A stretch of DNA of 64,000 nucleotides, taken from contig CAVPDC010000022.1 in the NCBI GenBank assembly GCA_963702595.1, forward strand, positions 124,001 to 188,000. Direction: 5' to 3'. This document shows positions 62,063 to 64,000 of the stretch, one piece after another. The translations under genes and the position numbers were made by a program. How positions within the stretch are numbered: position 1 is the first letter of the stretch; every line of letters begins with the position of its first letter. Below the pieces are notes generated by a model that saw only the letters and a list, made by a program, of their open reading frames with translations, searched no databases and was not told the DNA's origin. The DNA comes from JALORV01 sp963702595. Lineage in GTDB: Bacteria; Pseudomonadota; Gammaproteobacteria; Burkholderiales; Burkholderiaceae_F.

Positions 62063-63177
62063 CGCAGGCATCGATCGCCCGCCGCGTCGGCATGATGGTC
62101 CGGCCCTACGTCACGGTGTTCGACCCGGCGCTGCTCGCCATCGTCGGCTGCCTTGGCGTCATCGGGCTCGTGACCCTGTACTCCGCCGGCAACGACTTCC
62201 CGTGGCGCGTCACGGACCAGTTGCGCAACTTTGGTGTCGCGCTGGCCATCATGCTCGTGATGGCCAATCTGTCGCCGCAGCTCCTGATGCGGCTCGCGGT
62301 GCCGATCTATCTGGTCGGTGTCGGCCTGCTGGTGGCCACCGCGGTGGGCGGCGTGATCGTGAAGGGAGCGCAGCGCTGGCTCGACGTCGGCATCGGGCGC
62401 ATCCAGCCGTCGGAAATCATGAAGCTCGGCTTGCCGCTGATGCTCGCGTGGTACTTCCACAAGCGCGAAGGCGGATTGCGTACGCTCGATTTCATCTTGG
62501 CAGGCTTCATCGTGCTGGTGCCGGTCGCGCTGATCGCCAAGCAGCCGGATCTGGGCACGGCCCTGCTCGTGCTCGCCGCGGGCTCGTTCGTCATATTTTT
62601 CGCCGGCCTGCCGTGGAAATGGCTCGCCGCGATGATCGTGGCCGGTATCGCGTCCTTGCCGCTGGCCTGGACCCTTATGCACGATTACCAGCGCGAACGC
62701 GTCCTTACGCTGATCGATCCGTCGACCGATCCGCTGGGCAAGGGCTTTCACACGCTGCAGGCGATGATCGCGATCGGCTCGGGCGGCGTGTTCGGCAAGG
62801 GCTGGATGCAGGGCACCCAGACCCATCTCGAGTTCATCCCCGAGCGAACGAGTGACTTCATTTTCGCGGTCTACTCCGAGGAGTTCGGGCTGGTCGGCAA
62901 CGTGGTACTGCTGCTGCTGTTTGGCGCCCTCATCTGGCGGGCGCTGGCGATCGCGCTCAACGCGCCGACGCTGTTTGCCCGGTTGCTCGCCGCCGCCATC
63001 GGGCTCATCGTTTTCACCTACGCCTTCGTCAACATGGGGATGGTGAGCGGCATCCTGCCGGTCGTGGGCGTGCCCTTGCCCTTCATCAGCTACGGCGGCA
63101 CGGCGCTCGTCACGCTCGGCATGGCGTGCGGGATACTGATGTCGATATCGGCCAACCGCAAGCTGGTTCAGAGCTGA
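62059..63177 (+). CDS. rodA: Peptidoglycan glycosyltransferase RodA
   Basis: A 372-residue SEDS polymerase with about ten helices that works with PBP2. Family stretches are VKGAQRWLDVGIGRIQPSE, KQPDLGTALLV (with the catalytic-region Asp in the QPD loop), SEEFGLVGN after RTSDFIF, and GVPLPFISYGGTAL near the C-terminus. It overlaps mrdA by 4 bp, and its stop overlaps the rlpA start by one base (TGATG). Confidence 0.95.
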   Translation: MTQASIARRVGMMVRPYVTVFDPALLAIVGCLGVIGLVTLYSAGNDFPWRVTDQLRNFGVALAIMLVMANLSPQLLMRLAVPIYLVGVGLLVATAVGGVIVKGAQRWLDVGIGRIQPSEIMKLGLPLMLAWYFHKREGGLRTLDFILAGFIVLVPVALIAKQPDLGTALLVLAAGSFVIFFAGLPWKWLAAMIVAGIASLPLAWTLMHDYQRERVLTLIDPSTDPLGKGFHTLQAMIAIGSGGVFGKGWMQGTQTHLEFIPERTSDFIFAVYSEEFGLVGNVVLLLLFGALIWRALAIALNAPTLFARLLAAAIGLIVFTYAFVNMGMVSGILPVVGVPLPFISYGGTALVTLGMACGILMSISANRKLVQS

Positions 63178-64000
63178 TGTCAGCCAGCGCGCGCCCGCTG
63201 CTGGCCGCCGCTCTTGCCTTGCTGCTCGCCGCCTGCGGCACGACGCCATCGAAGAAGAGTGTCTATTACCAGGACGACGGGCCGCCGGATCGGGTGCCGG
63301 CTGATGTCGCCGCGATTCCCGATGCCGTGCCTCGCGTCGAGCCGCCGCACCGGGGGTCCACCAAGCCGTACACGGCGCTCGGTCGCACGTACACGCCGTT
63401 GAGCGGCGACGTGCCGTTTTCCCAGCGCGGCATGGCCTCGTGGTACGGACGCCAGTTCCACGGCAATCGGACGGCGAACGGCGAAATCTACGACATGCTC
63501 GGCATGACAGCAGCACATCCGATATTGCCGCTGCCGAGCTATGTCAGAGTGACCAATGTGCGCAACGGCCGCAGTGTCGTCGTGAGGGTCAACGACCGGG
63601 GTCCGTTCAAGCATGATCGCGTCATCGATTTGTCCTATGCGGCCGCCGCCAAGCTCGGGATCGCGGCCGCCGGCACGGGCGAAGTCGAGATCGAGCGCAT
63701 CACGACGGCCCAGATTGCGAGTGGCAACTTCCGACGCGGCGGACCTGACCCGTCGTCTACCCTGGCCGCGGCGTCGTCGCCGGCAGTCAAGCCCCGTGCG
63801 AGTGCGCCGCTCCAGCCGAGCCCACCGGTTTCTGCTTCGCTCGCCGTTGCGGCTGCGAATGACGCAGCGGGCGAGACGCTGGCCCCCGCCCCGTCACCCG
63901 AGTTGCCGCGAGCAACATCCATGACGACGGAGCAGGCGCGTGGCTGGTCCGTGCAACTCGGCGCGTTTGCGCAGGAGTCCAACGCAGACGCGCTGGCCGG
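63177..64000 (+). CDS. rlpA: RlpA-family septal ring lytic transglycosylase (partial, runs off the window)
   Basis: 274 residues visible. The lipobox LLLAACGTT puts the lipidated Cys near residue 20. A double-psi beta-barrel (about 80-175) starts GMASWYGRQFHGNRTANGE in outline and contains VRVNDRGPF, with catalytic-type Asp and Glu. A Pro/Ala/Ser-rich linker leads to the beginning of a SPOR domain (WSVQLGAFAQESNA), cut by the window end. RlpA cleaves denuded glycan at the septum or poles. It overlaps the rodA stop and closes the elongasome operon. Confidence 0.9.
   Translation, partial: MSASARPLLAAALALLLAACGTTPSKKSVYYQDDGPPDRVPADVAAIPDAVPRVEPPHRGSTKPYTALGRTYTPLSGDVPFSQRGMASWYGRQFHGNRTANGEIYDMLGMTAAHPILPLPSYVRVTNVRNGRSVVVRVNDRGPFKHDRVIDLSYAAAAKLGIAAAGTGEVEIERITTAQIASGNFRRGGPDPSSTLAAASSPAVKPRASAPLQPSPPVSASLAVAAANDAAGETLAPAPSPELPRATSMTTEQARGWSVQLGAFAQESNADALA

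Noticed and set aside
1..64000. CRISPR array, tRNA or rRNA genes, insertion sequences, prophage
   Set aside because: No regularly spaced repeats, cloverleaf-like sequences, rRNA motifs, transposase or phage genes were seen on reading through.

Overview
This is a GC-rich bacterial chromosome segment that reads as a betaproteobacterium, Burkholderiales-like or Rhodocyclales-like. The indicators are the metX-metW pair, the ATP-grasp type gshA-gshB followed by an EIIA(Man)-HPr-EI phosphotransferase set, a TorF-glnK-amtB nitrogen operon behind a textbook sigma-54 promoter, ubiK, CreBC, MgtA/ComM-type housekeeping genes, and mreBCD-mrdA-rodA-rlpA. No rRNA, tRNA, CRISPR array, integrase or insertion sequence was seen. 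The assignment rests on gene content and order only.

Layout. 1-2.5 kb: two tandem secreted Ntn-type amidases. 2.8-8.6 kb (minus): an exosortase operon with a diverged VIT protein, a VIT/VWA protein with a PEP-CTERM-like tail, the exosortase, an EpsI-like protein and a GT51 glycosyltransferase. 8.8-9.9 kb (plus): a small membrane protein and a rhodanese. 9.9-16.5 kb: signalling, with a LuxR regulator divergent from a 7TM hybrid histidine kinase, then creC, creB and a diguanylate cyclase. 16.5-18.2 kb: small genes, including a 40-residue ribosomal protein THX. 18.2-21 kb: an omega-amino-acid transaminase and mmsA. 21-27 kb: DAHP synthase, a patatin with a BamA-like C-terminus, comM, and a membrane protein with an Mrr-like domain. 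27-30 kb: AmmeMemoRadiSam genes and ubiK. 30-33 kb: TorF porin, glnK, amtB. 33-38.4 kb: gshA, gshB and the PTS genes. 38.5-43 kb: SYLF lipid-binding protein, metX with a probable SAM-II-like leader, metW, a cupin and ampG. 43-51 kb: TAXI solute-binding protein, xth, pyrE, two hypotheticals, a prolyl oligopeptidase and a DUF4382-like lipoprotein. 51-56 kb (minus): gatC-gatA-TPR-gatB. 56-64 kb (plus): mreBCD, mrdA, rodA and rlpA, the last cut by the window end.

Four points stand out. First, the exosortase operon looks like a dedicated one-substrate surface-protein pathway that also carries its own peptidoglycan polymerase. Second, a small repeat sits between stop and start codons inside at least two, probably three, unrelated operons and supplies the ribosome-binding site. 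Third, metX has a compact leader with a strong promoter, a SAM-II-like aptamer and a terminator. Fourth, six otherwise intact genes each carry exactly one extra base, which looks more like a systematic sequence error than six pseudogenes. Joined products are described for those six.
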